Below, piece after piece: positions 9,056 to 21,061 of a stretch of 52,548 bases of DNA (position 1 is the first letter of the stretch; every line of letters starts with the position of its first letter). Origin of the DNA: Ophiocordyceps camponoti-saundersi (nom. inval.) (Eukaryota; Ascomycota; Sordariomycetes; Hypocreales; Ophiocordycipitaceae). The notes beneath the pieces were generated by a model, which did no database searches, was not told the origin of the DNA, and was given only the letters and a program-made list of their open reading frames with translations. A program made the position numbers and the translations under genes. The stretch is from contig PDHQ01000084.1 of the NCBI GenBank assembly GCA_003339415.1, positions 80,455 to 133,002 of the forward strand. Reading direction: 5' to 3'.

Positions 9056-10224
9056 GATGATGGTGCTGATGAGATGCTGCGTTGTTGTTGTTTTTTTCCC
9101 GACACGCAGAGACGTGGAAAGGCGCGGAAAAAAAAAAGACGATTTTCAACAAGGATGAGGCAGGGTAGGAAGAAGAGAAAGAAGAGAGACGCGTTGAAGC
9201 TGCCCCTTAAGTGAGGAAGGGAAAAAAAGAACAAGTCAAAAGTGCGAATAAAAGGTGATAGAAGAGGAGAAGGAAGAAAAAATGAAGGAGGAAAAAAAAA
9301 CAAGGAGAAAAAGGAGAGCAGAGAAGAGCAGCGCGTCAAGGTCTCTGCGACGAAGCTGCGATGGAAGAAAGGAAAAGAGGAGGGGGGGGGGGGGAGAAGG
9401 GACTGTGACAAGAGAGAGAAGAAGATGTGGAAAAGAGAGAGGCAGAGAGGGAGAGAGACGGAGACGGACAGAGAGAGAGAGAAGAAGAAGAAGAAATGAT
9501 GGGGATTTTCTTCCTCGCTGGATGGACGGATGGATGGATCGAAATGGGCTGCCCGCCTCGCTTGGCAGGCAGGGCTTTGGCGTCGGTCAGGCGATTAGAT
9601 TACAGCCCTGGTACCTGACTGACCTAACCCACCCACCTGTACAGCCACTGTAACTCGACGAACAGCGCTGTAGCGGGCCGCTGGCAACTCCGCCATAGCC
9701 TGCTGAACTCCGCCATAGCCTGCTGTAGTAGCCTGTAGGTGCCCACCAAGTCGCGAGTCTCTAGTGGTGTTGATTGAGGCCCGTCCGTCCCTCGTCTCCT
9801 CTGGCGCTCGGCTGCGTCTACAGGGCAACCCACCTATCCAGCTACGCATTTGCGACCTCGTTCCCTCTCCCTCTCCCTGTCCCTCTTCCTCTTTCACCTC
9901 TCTGACGAAATGCCGAGCCCTAAATCTATGCTTGTTCAACCATCTCTTCTGGGTAGCAATCTCCATCCGTACATACAATTTCGTCTCCATACACAGACAG
10001 ACAAATAACCCCGTACATACCTACATACGGACGTGCATCCATCCATAAAACCCCCTTCCAACCCCCGCCAATGGCCTTCTACGTGCGACGCCAACCTGCA
10101 CAGCCAGCTGTATCAAAATCCCAGTCTGCCATCATACATATTGACCCACGCACATGGTAGTACTCCGTACACACAAACCCTCCCGTAAGTCCATGTGATA
10201 ACTTCCCCCCCCCAGACAAAAACC
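9056..10224. other. Intergenic region between the zinc-finger gene and mec1
   Basis: The left half is the promoter and leader of the zinc-finger gene, strongly purine-rich on the + strand (9240-9510), i.e. CT-rich in the direction of transcription. A perfect 20-bp duplication sits at 9686-9725. The right part is the 3' flank of mec1, C/T-rich with TACATAC and CATCCATC motifs. No supportable gene. Confidence 0.65.
9686..9725 (+). repeat. Perfect 20-bp tandem duplication
   Basis: Two adjacent identical copies of AACTCCGCCATAGCCTGCTG (9686-9705 and 9706-9725), flanked by similar but not identical GTAG/CTG text. It is a recent duplication in non-coding DNA. Confidence 0.95.
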
Positions 10225-13200
10225 TCACAGAAAAGGGCACCATCCGATATACATGGCCGTCAAGTTCTTCGGATCAACCGCCTGCTTAATCAACTCCTCG
10301 ACCTGCCCCTCGACGCTCAACGGTATGCTCTCGTTGGGCAACAACCCCCTGACCTTCCTCCGAATACTATCCACCACGCTCTGAGGCTGCAGCTTGACGC
10401 CCGAGGAGTCGACCCTCTTCGAGTTCCGCTTCTCCTTCTGCAGGTCCAGCGTGGGGTCGTAGATGAAGGCCTCGAGTATCGCCATCAGCGTCTCCTCCTG
10501 TTGACGAAGCATGCTCAGCGTCAACTCCGAAGACTTGCGGAAGGGGCCCTCGTAGCCGTAGACGCCCATGGCCGCCACCATGTTGTGCGTCAGTCGGAAC
10601 GGCACCCGCTCCGGCTTCTGGAACGTGAGGCCCTTGTCGAAGAGGCAGTTAAAGTCGACGTGGAACACGCCGCCGTTGCCCTCCTCCAGCGTCACGTTCT
10701 CCCCGTGTCGGTCGCCTAGGCCCAGTATCGTCCCGACCATCGACATGACGGCGCACGAACGCGTGTATCGGAGCCGTGCCGTGAACCAGGCCGACGGGCT
10801 GGGGAACTGCTGCATGAACCACACCGGCAAGATCGCCGGGAACCGTCCCACCACCTCGTCCGTAAAGATGCCCACCTTGGCCTCCGACGTCGAAGCCTCC
10901 TCCATCAGGCTCTTAAGCGCTGCGTAGTCGGGCTGGATCCGCCGCGAAGTGTACAGGTTCAGCAAAATGTCCCGCATCGTCCGGATCCCCGGCACCCATT
11001 CGATGATGCCGCACTCCTCGTTGAGAGGCACCACCGCGTACGTCCGGATGTACAGCTGTCGTCGGCTCGACTCCGCGTCGTGCTTCAAGGCCCGGTTGAT
11101 GATGCCGTTAAACTCCATCAGCCTCTGATCCGTCCGCAGGTCGTCCTTGGGCTTGATGAGAAGCATGTAGCATTTGCCGTCGCTCCCTCGAGCCGTCAGT
11201 CTTCGCGGTTTCGCCAGCGAGCTCAACACCAACACCTCGTCCAGGAAGCAGTCGATCGTCACCACGTCTCGCGAAAACGCCTTATGCTTCCGCACCTGAT
11301 CCGACACCGCCGGCAGCGTCGCGTTGAGCGACCTCTCCACCGGCACCACCAGCGGGCAGGGCGTGCACTTGTGCTGGAAGCGCAGGTCGCGCGACAGGCT
11401 GGCCTGCACCGACTTGTTGCCCGGGAACTCTCCGCTGTGGCAGGCCAACAGGAGCTGATCCGCCAGCTTCTCCCCGGCCCTGAGGAGCTGCTTCAGGTCG
11501 TACGACGTCCCGTCCACCTTTTTCGACACGCTCTTGAGCGCCTGCAGGATCTGCGTGCCCCGGGCTTTTCGCTCCGTCACCTGCTTCGACGTCATGATGC
11601 CGATGAGGCTCCAGAGCGCTTGCCGTGGGTACGACTCCACCACCTTGACGATGATGCGCGTCAGTCGCTCAAACACGCTCGCGTTCGGGTGAGCGATCCG
11701 CGCTACAATCTGCGGCAGGGCCGTGTAAAAGATGTAAGCCGGGATGCGATGAATGTACTTGTCGAGAAAGGCGTGCAGCAAGTTGAGCTGCTCCACGCGC
11801 CTCCGATGAAGCTCTCTCGTGAGCGAGGCCTTGCCCTCCGGCGGCCTGTCGACCTGCGCCCCCATATCGAGCCAGAGCGTCAGAATCCGGGGCAGTGTCT
11901 GGTAGAGATACTTGGTCCCCGAGATCAGGGACTTGATGAAGTTTTCTATGACGAGCCTGGCGATTTGACCCGTCACGTAGCCGTCGCTCTGATCGTCCAC
12001 CTTGAGCGGCTGCTCCGACTCTAGAATCTTCTTGTAATGCCGTCCTAGGTAGTAGTGGCCCTTCTCCCAAGCCGAATGGGTCTTCGGTGGCTGCTGATAC
12101 TTCTCCCGCAGGGCCGTGGCATGCGACTGTCCGGCGGCGTCGAGCCACTTGGCGAGGAGGAGCTGCGCCCTGGCGGCCACGAGCTTTTGGTGCGCCGTCA
12201 GCTTCGTAGACGCCGTCGCAGTGCTTGCCGAAGATCCGAGCCCTGTCTGCGTCGTGTACTTGTTGCGCTCGATGGCCCCCTGAAGCATCTGGATGGCCTG
12301 CCGGTGATGGCTGTCCCTCCAGAGGAGCTTCGCGTTTTCGATGGTCGCAGCGTCATCGCCGAGCCGAGAGGCTTGAAGGACCGCATTGAAAGATCGATGA
12401 AGCGAGTCCGTCTTTCTGGCAAGCCGAGCGCTCGCGATCCATAGCGAAGAGATGTCGGCGTCGGTGAAACTCGGCCTGGCTCCATTAGCAGTTGCTTCGT
12501 ACGCGATTCTGGGATGAGCTCACCTGACCAACTCCATGGCTGCCCGCCTGATGCCGAGGAGGTATTGCTTATCGTTAGAGTAAGCTCCGATGACCTCGAG
12601 ACGGCCATCCAGTAGGGCCATAGTCTTTCTGCGCTCCTCCTCATCCCTTGGTTTCGAGCCGACGATAATCTCCAGGTCTGTGAGGACGTGACACCTCAAA
12701 AGCAGTTCATGTGCCGCTTGCAGAGACATGGTAGCCGACGCCGTCATTCCCGACGCAATCTTCTCCCGCACGCTTCCAACAGTCTCCGAGAAGAGTTCCG
12801 GCGAGCATTTCTTATGCAGCGCATCGAAAAGCGTGGCTATCGACATATCAAAGTCCTGAACCACGTCTCCGTGGAACCGACTTGTGAACTTGGCGAGGCT
12901 CTTCCATCGGCTGGTGACCCATGCAGCTTCCACGGCAAAGGGCATGATCTTATTGTCGTTGGAGGGCTCAGGCCGTAGACCATCGACGTAGTTGAGGAGC
13001 GCACCTATTGTAATTTTAGACAACAAACACTGATACGCGCGGGAGAAAATCGTCACTAACCGTGCTGTCCTGCTTGCTTGAAACACTGCAAGAGATCAAG
13101 TTGCAGATCGACGTCGTCTGGCTTCTCGGCCAACTGCATCTCATACCACGTCTGTGCTGTTGACCACCTTCCAGCTTTCTTGTGACTTAGTATCTGCTGC

Positions 13201-16200
13201 TTGATGTCGAGGGCTGGTAGGTGAGCCGAGATTCCCTCCAACCCGTCCGGCTCGTCGATGTTTGCATATATGTGCTGTAGTCTCTCCAAGAGATGGACTC
13301 GATCGTCGGGCTCCCGCTTGCTCTGCTCCAGCTTCTGCGCGTGTTGTTCTAGATGAAACAGGGCTCGCGCAAATTCATTGCAGTCAATGGCTCGCTGAGC
13401 AATCAGTTCCGCTGGGATTTCATCCAATATACCCTGGATGCTGGACAAATTTTCCTTGTCGCCAGCGGCCAGGCGGCCCTTTGACCGCTTCGCCTGAATC
13501 CATCTCATCGCGTAGTCGAGGACTCGGAAAACAGCCTTACTCCGTCAGAAACAGACCACAAGCCAAGCGGTGAGCAAACTTACGTGGCAAAACTTCTTCA
13601 TCTCTTCCTTTTCTGAATATGAAGCCGTCTCTGCCGGGCTGTGCTTCAGGACAACCAAAAGCTCACCGGCCACGCGCTCTCTATCTGCTTTGGAGCTCCG
13701 AGGTCCGAGTAACACGTGCAAAACGAGGTAGGGAAGTAGAAACTCTGCTGTGGAGAGATCCTTGACGCGGATGACGCGAGTGAGCGGCTCGAACAACGTC
13801 TCCGCGTGTTCATTCTGACCGTTCCGGAGCAGGTCCACGACAAATGACCTGAGCCAGTTGCCGTACGGCTTGCCCGGGTGAAAGATTGGATACTCGACTG
13901 TTACTGGCGCCATGGGGGCTACCATGTATCGTGATGTCAGAAACGGCGTGACGATGTCTCGCGTGTATTCGGGCAGAGCGATCCATTTCCTATAGACATC
14001 ATTGCCGCCTCTCATGCCCGTATTCTGCATCGCACACGCAGCTTTGATATCGCATCGAACGAGGAGTTCTTGCATCGCAAAAGAGAGAAACCCCTGCAGC
14101 TTGGTGTCGGTTGCTGAGAGAAAAGAAGGGACCAAGACTTCCTGCAGGAGGAACAGGCCAAAGTCGGTTGCTTCTCCTACCCCTTCAAAGTTGTCCAGCA
14201 CGACGATCGAGCGACGCTCCCTCACAGTCTCGATTCGATTGGAATCCAGGCAGCCAATCAAGCCCACACACTCGACGCAGAGCCTCGATATGTCCGACTG
14301 CAGGCCGTTGTATTTGCAAGCACAGTCCAAGAGCGCTCTGAGAACGGAAGTGACGGCGCTGTCTGGATGCTGGCTTACGGCAGACGTGTACAGAGCGCTC
14401 TGATTCTCCCTTAGATACGGCACGAGCTCAGACAGCGCTTGATGGACGACGCCTGAATAGTCATGAGCAACTCTCTCAGCGAAAGAGTAGAGTGCTTCAT
14501 CCGAGGCTAACGCAGGCCGCAACGTAGATAGGCTCGACTCAATGTCGGCCAGCTCGGCGACGTGCGACAATGAGGGAATCTTGTGTATGTAGGCCGTGAC
14601 GATGGGAGCGTGCTTTTCCAGGAGAAACTCTAGCATCTCCTTGGCGGCTCGGGCAGTGGATCGACTGAACAACGACCAGTACCGGCTGACAATGAAAAAC
14701 GTCGGCTCGATGAGGATCTCGATATCCTCTTCCTCAAAATTGGTGAGCATCGCCACCCAGCATGAAAAGCTCACTTCACGCAGGACGTCTTGGGAGATGG
14801 CAGATAGCAAGCACGCCGACATCTTTAACAGGTCAGTTGTGGTAAAGGCTGTCTGGAATCTGTTTTCTTACCTGCGGCCGAGCAATTCTCGCATAGCCCT
14901 TACAGACCTTAATCATCTCTTCCAAAGTACGAATACAGCTGCGCTGCTCCAATATCGGCGGATGCGTCGAGACAGAGTCATTGATGACATCCGTCAATCG
15001 CGCCATCAGGCCAAGAACGTGAGACTGAAGGAAGCGGCCAATGACATTGCTCTTCTTCAGCTTCGGGTCCTTGTTGCTTTTCAGGATGGTAGTGGCCATA
15101 AGATGCAAAGCTTTATGGATCTATCAACAGTCAATATGCGTAGATCAGGGCACTTCCTGGGCTTCACTCACCACCTGCTGTCGCGCCGCGTCGGCGTCGG
15201 CTGCCGCTCTCAGCAGCTCCAAAGCAATCAGGACCGGTTCGGCTTGGAAGAGATCCAAGAGGGTGAGGGAGTGAAAATGAGGGGAGATGTCGTTCAGCCG
15301 GGTTTGAGTGAAACGCTCCATGTTGTCCGCGTCCTGAACAAGTAGCAATGCAAGAGTTGAGGCCAGGTTTGCGCTGTCCATGAGCGGGCGCCAGAGTTCC
15401 TTTTCATGTCTGGCTTCTGCTATCTTTTGGATGACGTCTGTCTGATTGTCGAGCACGAGCCAAGGCAACGCGTGTGACTGTATCAAGAGAAGAAGCTCGT
15501 TGACGGAAATTTGCAGAAGCTCCGCAATTGCCCGGCTCTGCTGCGGTCTCTGAACCATGTTCTTCGTGGCCATGTAGGCCAGGTTCTTCCAAAAGGGTTC
15601 GAAAAGACGCCGCGGCGTTCTCGAGCGAGACTCGGCCAGATTCAGGAGCTCGTTAAACGCGAATGCCGAGACGATGCCGTTGCTGCTGCCCAAGTACTCA
15701 AGCAACTTTATAAGCACCAGGTTGAGCTCATCCTCAGTGGCCACCCGGCCCAGCTGTCCCCAGGCCATGATGCGAGTTTCGACAAGTCGTGGCTCGTGCT
15801 GATCTGACGTTTTCTTGAGCACCGTGATGTAGTACTTGCGGTTTCGGAGCAGCAAGTCCTCGTCCAAAGCGGGATTGGGCATTTGCGGCATGAAGCAAGG
15901 CAGCGTCCTTCCGGCCGCGACTCGTAGCTCCCGCATAGAGCTGTTGAGCGACTGCAGGCACCAATGTCCCGGACCTGTTAAGGCAACGTCGCCAAGTCCT
16001 GATCCCTCCAGGTCTAGGAAGCTACTATCTTCGCAGTGAAGCACCAATCTCCTCAGCGCTATCATAGCAACAATTCTAGGTCGCCGAGACTCGACAAACT
16101 TTGGCAGGTGAATGAGCTTGCAGAATACCGTTCGAGCCTCTCTTTTGAAGACAGAGGACCCTACTGCCTCCATGCTGCCAGCATCCTCGCAGATCGTGCA

Positions 16201-17994
16201 TTGAACCTCGGATGTTGGCGCGGTAGAGCCCGACATTGATATGGAGTCGTCTGCCACGCAGCATATCCTGGAAAGAAGCTCGATAGCAAGGCATTGATCT
16301 TGATCGGATGCTTCTTCGAAACCTTTTCTATACACACATCAGCGTCGATTCGCTGAACTCGGATAACAAGCACTCACAAAAAAAGGTGCTCGAACACGAC
16401 TACATCGTCGTCTGCAGCCTCTCTGACTTGAAGTACTTCATAGATAGACTGCATCAAGCAAGAACGCTGATCCGTATTTGAAATCTTCCTCTTCTTCGTG
16501 CCACAGACTTTCTGGCTGGATTGCTTGTGAGTGAGATTCAGCCCTTGAATGCATTTACGCAATTCCCGGTTCTCAAACTCGGAAGCAAGGATCGACTCAT
16601 CCAGTACTTGTTGAACAGGTGCGTCGATAACGTTTCGGAGCAGTCTCGTACACCTCTGTTAATTGTCAGCTGCCGCACCGCATCCCACTTCGTAAGGATT
16701 CCTACCCAGACGTCAGTATTTTCCCCAATCGCCGAATGCTGGGACGACAGCAATGTTAGCTCCTGAGCGAGCTTAGAGGCAGCAAGTCTCCCAATGGTAT
16801 ACAAGCGAGTTGAGGCCTCAGAGATGGCTAGAATGGCCCTGCAGTAGATCAACCGCGACTTTTCGCCTATGATGTCCTGCCCGACCAATTCATCAGGGCA
16901 CACAATCATCTCAGCACAAAGGAGAACGAGAAGTGCGTATGCCTTGCTTGAAAAAGAGTGCATGTATTCGAAACTTGCTTCTGGAGGCTTCACAACGTTC
17001 AATGCCATCTCGATCAGGGTAATGGGCGAGCTCTGTACGACAGAGTCCCACTTCCTCTGAGCATATCTGAGGTCGAGCCATGAGTCCATCATCCACGGTC
17101 CATTCTGCAAGAGGTAAGGAACGTTGGAGAAGACAGGATCTTGGGAGGAAAAGGGATAAGAAAGAATCCTGGAAAAGCTGATGGCTTGACGTAGAGCCTG
17201 GTCAATGGAGTCGATAGCGTATGTGGATCGCTGAGTTGTGTCTCTTTGTCCGGTCTCGTCAAGAATCTGGCCAAGGACTAAAAGAGGGGGGAGAAAGAGG
17301 CTAGATGGCGTTTTAACACTTGGTGGCATCAACTTTGGGTCCTGAAGGTGGTCCAGCACGCCTGCGAGCTCATCGTCAGCGACCACCTGAAGGAGGGATC
17401 CTGCCTTTAGCACGCACCTGTCAGGCATGCTCGCAGATAGATACTCAGCAAAGCGGACATGTCCCACAGGCAGTTTTTACGGGACACCATCAGCAGAAGA
17501 TACTGCAGAAAACCCTCGATAGACCCTTCTAGGTCGAGGAGCTGGGCGTGGCCGAGAAATCGAAGTATTCGTGGAAGCAGCCAGACCCAAAGAGGCTCTC
17601 GACCCCTGGAGAATAGGTCATGGCCGTAGATCTTGAGTACATTTGGTGTTTCCTTTATCGTGTACCTGAAGAAGTTGATTGCTTTCGAGAATTCGGCATG
17701 AACTCGGTGACGGTCCAAGAAAGGGTCATCAGGCTGAATGCCCTCGAGCGCGACGCGGCAGTAAACATATATGAGCATGTGATTGTAGTCGACTTTCTCG
17801 GAGTTTGTCTTTTGGGAATCGGGCTTGTTCTTATCGCGCTGGATGATGGCAAGAAGCCGCCTCAATTCGCTACTTTCGTCCGATCGAGAGGACTTGGCCG
17901 AGGTCGAGATATTCTCGACAAGCTGCGCAGCCAGAGTCGAAGGGGGCGCGTCATTGGCTGGGCCTGCCACCCGGCCGTGTATGGGATCAGCCAT
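10225..17994 (-). CDS. mec1: Mec1/ATR-type checkpoint kinase (PIKK), nine exons
   Basis: Nine exons join without frame breaks: 17418-17994, 16706-17361, 16378-16655, 15172-16327, 14872-15120, 13584-14822, 13061-13535, 12524-13004 and 10225-12475. The product is 2,453 aa, close to filamentous-fungal ATR kinases such as UvsB. ATR binds RPA-coated single-stranded DNA through Ddc2/ATRIP in the nucleus and starts the DNA-damage and replication checkpoint. The N-terminal and middle parts are helical repeats, with a UME-like region in exons 4-5 (LPWLVLDNQTDVIQKIAEAR onward) and a FAT region in exons 6-9. The last exon holds the PI3K-like kinase: KCYMLLIKPKDDLRTDQRLM, the catalytic loop GLGDRHGENV (near residue 2290) and the metal-binding HVDFNCLF. 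The FATC domain ends LTAMYIGWCPFL, matching the ATR type and not Tel1/ATM or Tor. Introns are 48-100 nt. The start at 17994 is the first ATG in frame. Confidence 0.96.
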
Positions 17995-18514
17995 CTTTCA
18001 TCCGGCATCGTCGCCTTGCCGTCGAAGACCGTCGAAGACGCGAGTCGCAAGCGTTTGGGCAGCAGATGTCGTCATGTGACGCGACAGTCGGACGAAATCT
18101 GTGACGCGGTATCACGTGATGCTCTACCGCCAACCTCGTCCGATTTGGCCGAGCGTTATTGGCCGGGCACCTAGAGGTATGAGAAGCTCAATGAGTCTGG
18201 AGATCGACTGATTACGAAACAGCAAAGCAGCGAGGCCATGAAAGATTCCTATCTGGGAAGCTGTACGAGATTGGCTTGCAGCCCTGGGAAGAATCTACAT
18301 AAAGCTTGGATTCCACCGCTCTCTGACCTAACTCTGGGAGCTCGACCAGAACAGATAGGGGTCTTCTCGGGGCTCAGACCACTAGGAAACTCTTCACCGC
18401 AGCTCATTGAGGATCACCAGGTGGAAGCAAGTGCGTCGGGGGTGGCAAGACAATAATCCATCTTGCCGAATCGTCCTTCTATACAGCCTGCATACAGCAG
18501 CTCATCTTCCGCCT
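17995..18514. other. Intergenic, promoter region of mec1
   Basis: These 520 bp lie between the mec1 start and the stop of the Hsp70-like gene, which is on the same strand. The stretch nearest the start codon is GC-rich with CGTCG/GACGC repeats (about 18005-18110). No further gene or clear regulatory site is seen. Confidence 0.5.
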
Positions 18515-20534
18515 CTAATTCTCGTATCTGACCGTGATGGCGTCGTGCGTCACACCTGCATGCCGTTAGATGCAAGCCTACCTAACACGGCTCGACTCGA
18601 CTTGACCTACCTCCGAGCTTGACCGAGTACGTTATCATGGCTGACCCGTAGCTCGCCTCGATGACGCCGCTCAGACAATAATAACGGTGGCATCCCATCC
18701 TCGTCTTACCGGCTGCCAACTTGACCGCGTTTGGGATCCTGTCTAGATCAAGGGATAGAGTCGCGACACACCGCGTTCTGGAGTTGACGTGGACTGGCGG
18801 CGTGGTGTCCTCGTCGTTGCTGAATATCTCAATCTCCGTCTGCGGCACATGACCCATTGCCACGGGAATGTCACACTGGTACTCGATGGAGGAAGGCTTG
18901 CCTTCTGGATAAGATTGGCCCTGATCATTGTCAGCAACTTGCGAGAGTCGATGGATGTACCAGACCTTTTGGATGAACCAGCACATCTCTGTCGTCACCA
19001 TCTCCCCTTCCTTCTGGGACCAGAAGCTGCAGAAGACTTGTTAGCTCGCGAAGCCGGAGTCATTGGCTTCGTCAAAACTCACGCTTCCCTGGGATTGTGC
19101 CTCATCATGTCATACTTGGCCAACAGACATGTGCCATATGATCTCCTTGCCACGCGGGACGCGACCTCGACCTCGGCCAGCGTTGGCTGACATTGGCCCA
19201 GTCCATGTATAGCAGCTCCCTTGACGACCGCAATCCACCCGTTTTCGGGCTGAAGCACCTTGATGCCGGCGGGGACGGCATCACGTACCTGGGATTTGAG
19301 ATGACGACTCTGCCCAAATCCGCCGACAAGGACGACAGCAGCAATTTCGTTGCCCGCCATGGCGATCTGCTCTCTTATGAGGCAAACAACATCCTTGATA
19401 ATGGGATCGAAGATTCGAGACGTCATATCTTCCTGGGATATCGTGAACCGGTTACGCCTGAGGCCGAGACTTTCGTTCACCCGTATCGTGAGCGGCTCAC
19501 CCTTGGGAGAGAAGTCCTTTTTGAACTGTGTCTACGTCAAGACCGTTTCTCAGACTGGCGGACGGATTTTTCACGCACCAGCTCAAACTCGTTCAAGGCA
19601 GTCACTAGCTGCTCATCCGTCCAGTGCTTCTCGCCGTGCGTTTGCTTCAAGAAGCGGCGAAATCTCTTGTTGAGCATCGACGAGCCGCACCTACCGCCCG
19701 TGCCCTCGGTTACCTCCTTGACCTCCAGCTTCTCTACCCGGGTGACTTCGTAGGATATCAGATCTACGGTCCCGCCACCAGCATCGCAGACGACGAATTT
19801 ACGGCCGCGCTGTAGAACGGAGGGACTAAGTTGCTTCAGGGTATACAGCGCGGCTGCCTCCTGGAAAAGGGGGGTCAATGATGCTGAAGAGGGGGCTCAC
19901 GAGGCACGTAGACGGGGGATGCATACTGGCTCTGATATGAGCTGGATACGCTGGTTTCCGCAAAAGCCAGCCATGGCAGCGGCCCGCTCGGTGGCCTGCT
20001 TGGCCGCATTGGACCATATGGCCGGGACGGTGACGACAAAGTCCATGGGCGTCGAATGTACCACGCTTGGCGACAGCCGTTTCTCCAGCACGCTGATGAA
20101 GTGCGTGTGAAGACATGAAAGGTAGATCCTGGTGAGCTCCTGAGGAGACTCATTGTCTTGGTTGGCCCTGCCTGGCTCGTCTAGCTTCCTGTGACAGTCA
20201 TTTTAACGAGCGATTCGCAACCTGGATCGGACGGATGCCATGGGCTAACAGTTTGAAGAATCGATATCTTTTCGCCGCTTCTGGGATCTGGAAGCCCCAT
20301 TGCCAACCAGAGGCGACCTTGCGCAGCTCGGTCGGTACCTTGGGACTGCTTTTGAAGGAGCTTGCTGATGGCCAGCTCGATATGACATGCTGCACGTCGG
20401 GCTGCAAAGCACTCTTCTTTTTAGCTGGGCTGCATCATCGACGACGACATTCATACCCTAGAAGTCTCAGCCCAGGCAACGCCCGAGTAGGTCGTTCCAA
20501 AGTCTATGGAGACGATAATTCTCCTGTCGGTCAT
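18515..20534 (-). CDS. Divergent Hsp70-like ATPase (actin-like ATPase fold)
   Basis: Eight exons (20457-20534, 20250-20401, 19927-20188, 19579-19860, 19083-19525, 18966-19026, 18611-18920, 18515-18555) give 542 aa. The product has the Hsp70/actin nucleotide-binding fold: phosphate-1 loop SIDFGTTYSGVAW, phosphate-2 loop CDAGGGTVDLISYEV, and adenosine loop VLVGGFGQSRHL. MDFVVTVPAIWSNAAKQATE is the usual Hsp70 VTVPAYF-like segment. After the ATPase part there is only a short beta-rich C-terminus ending TVRYEN, with no canonical substrate-binding domain, lid or EEVD tail. It therefore belongs to the large family of Hsp70-like proteins expanded in filamentous ascomycetes, whose function is mostly unknown. 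The 45-nt intron 18921-18965 has a weak GTCTGG donor and is a multiple of three, so it could be retained. It is divergent from the coiled-coil gene at 21062. Confidence 0.88.
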
Positions 20535-21061
20535 GCTCACGACTGTGGCAGGTTCGGGTCCGAGGCCTCGACAGCACCGGGACGGCCTTGAAAATCAGGA
20601 GCTCGCCGCCAGACTCTGACGGCCCAGGGCAACCAACCAACTACTGCGACCAGCCGTCCCGCCAACCGGAGAGCTGCGGACGTACGAATAGCGGCAGTAG
20701 TGGCTCCACGGTCAGGCTGTGGACGCAACGAATGAAGGACGCCTTGGCACTTTACAAGAACGGGCGCCTAGCATGCATGCGGTTGCAACCCAATCATGAC
20801 ACCTGCGGGCGCAACGCCCAATGTCTCTCAGGCACATCACCCGTCTTGGCTGGATGCAGCTATCGAAGCCCAGCTGCCCGAGAAGGGAGACGAATGACGG
20901 GAACAAATGGGGCGGCCAACTTGTTTGCCATGTGACGGGGAGAGCTGGTTGGCCGAGGCTTGGGGGCCACGTCGAGATGGCGTGTCTCTCTCAAACGGTA
21001 AGGTGACTGATCACTTGACGCTCTGATATCGAGGCCAAAGAGCCGACATCACTTATTTATC
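20535..21061. promoter_or_regulatory. Shared 5' region of two divergent genes
   Basis: This 527-bp region lies between the start codons of the Hsp70-like gene (-) and the coiled-coil gene (+), so it must hold both promoters. I see no strong TATA box; TTATTTAT lies just before the ATG at 21062. Open frames across it are poor in coding character. Confidence 0.5.

Noticed and set aside
11080..12024. 314-aa open frame on the + strand
   Set aside because: Antisense shadow of the Mec1 kinase exon; His/Arg/Leu-rich with no conserved motif.
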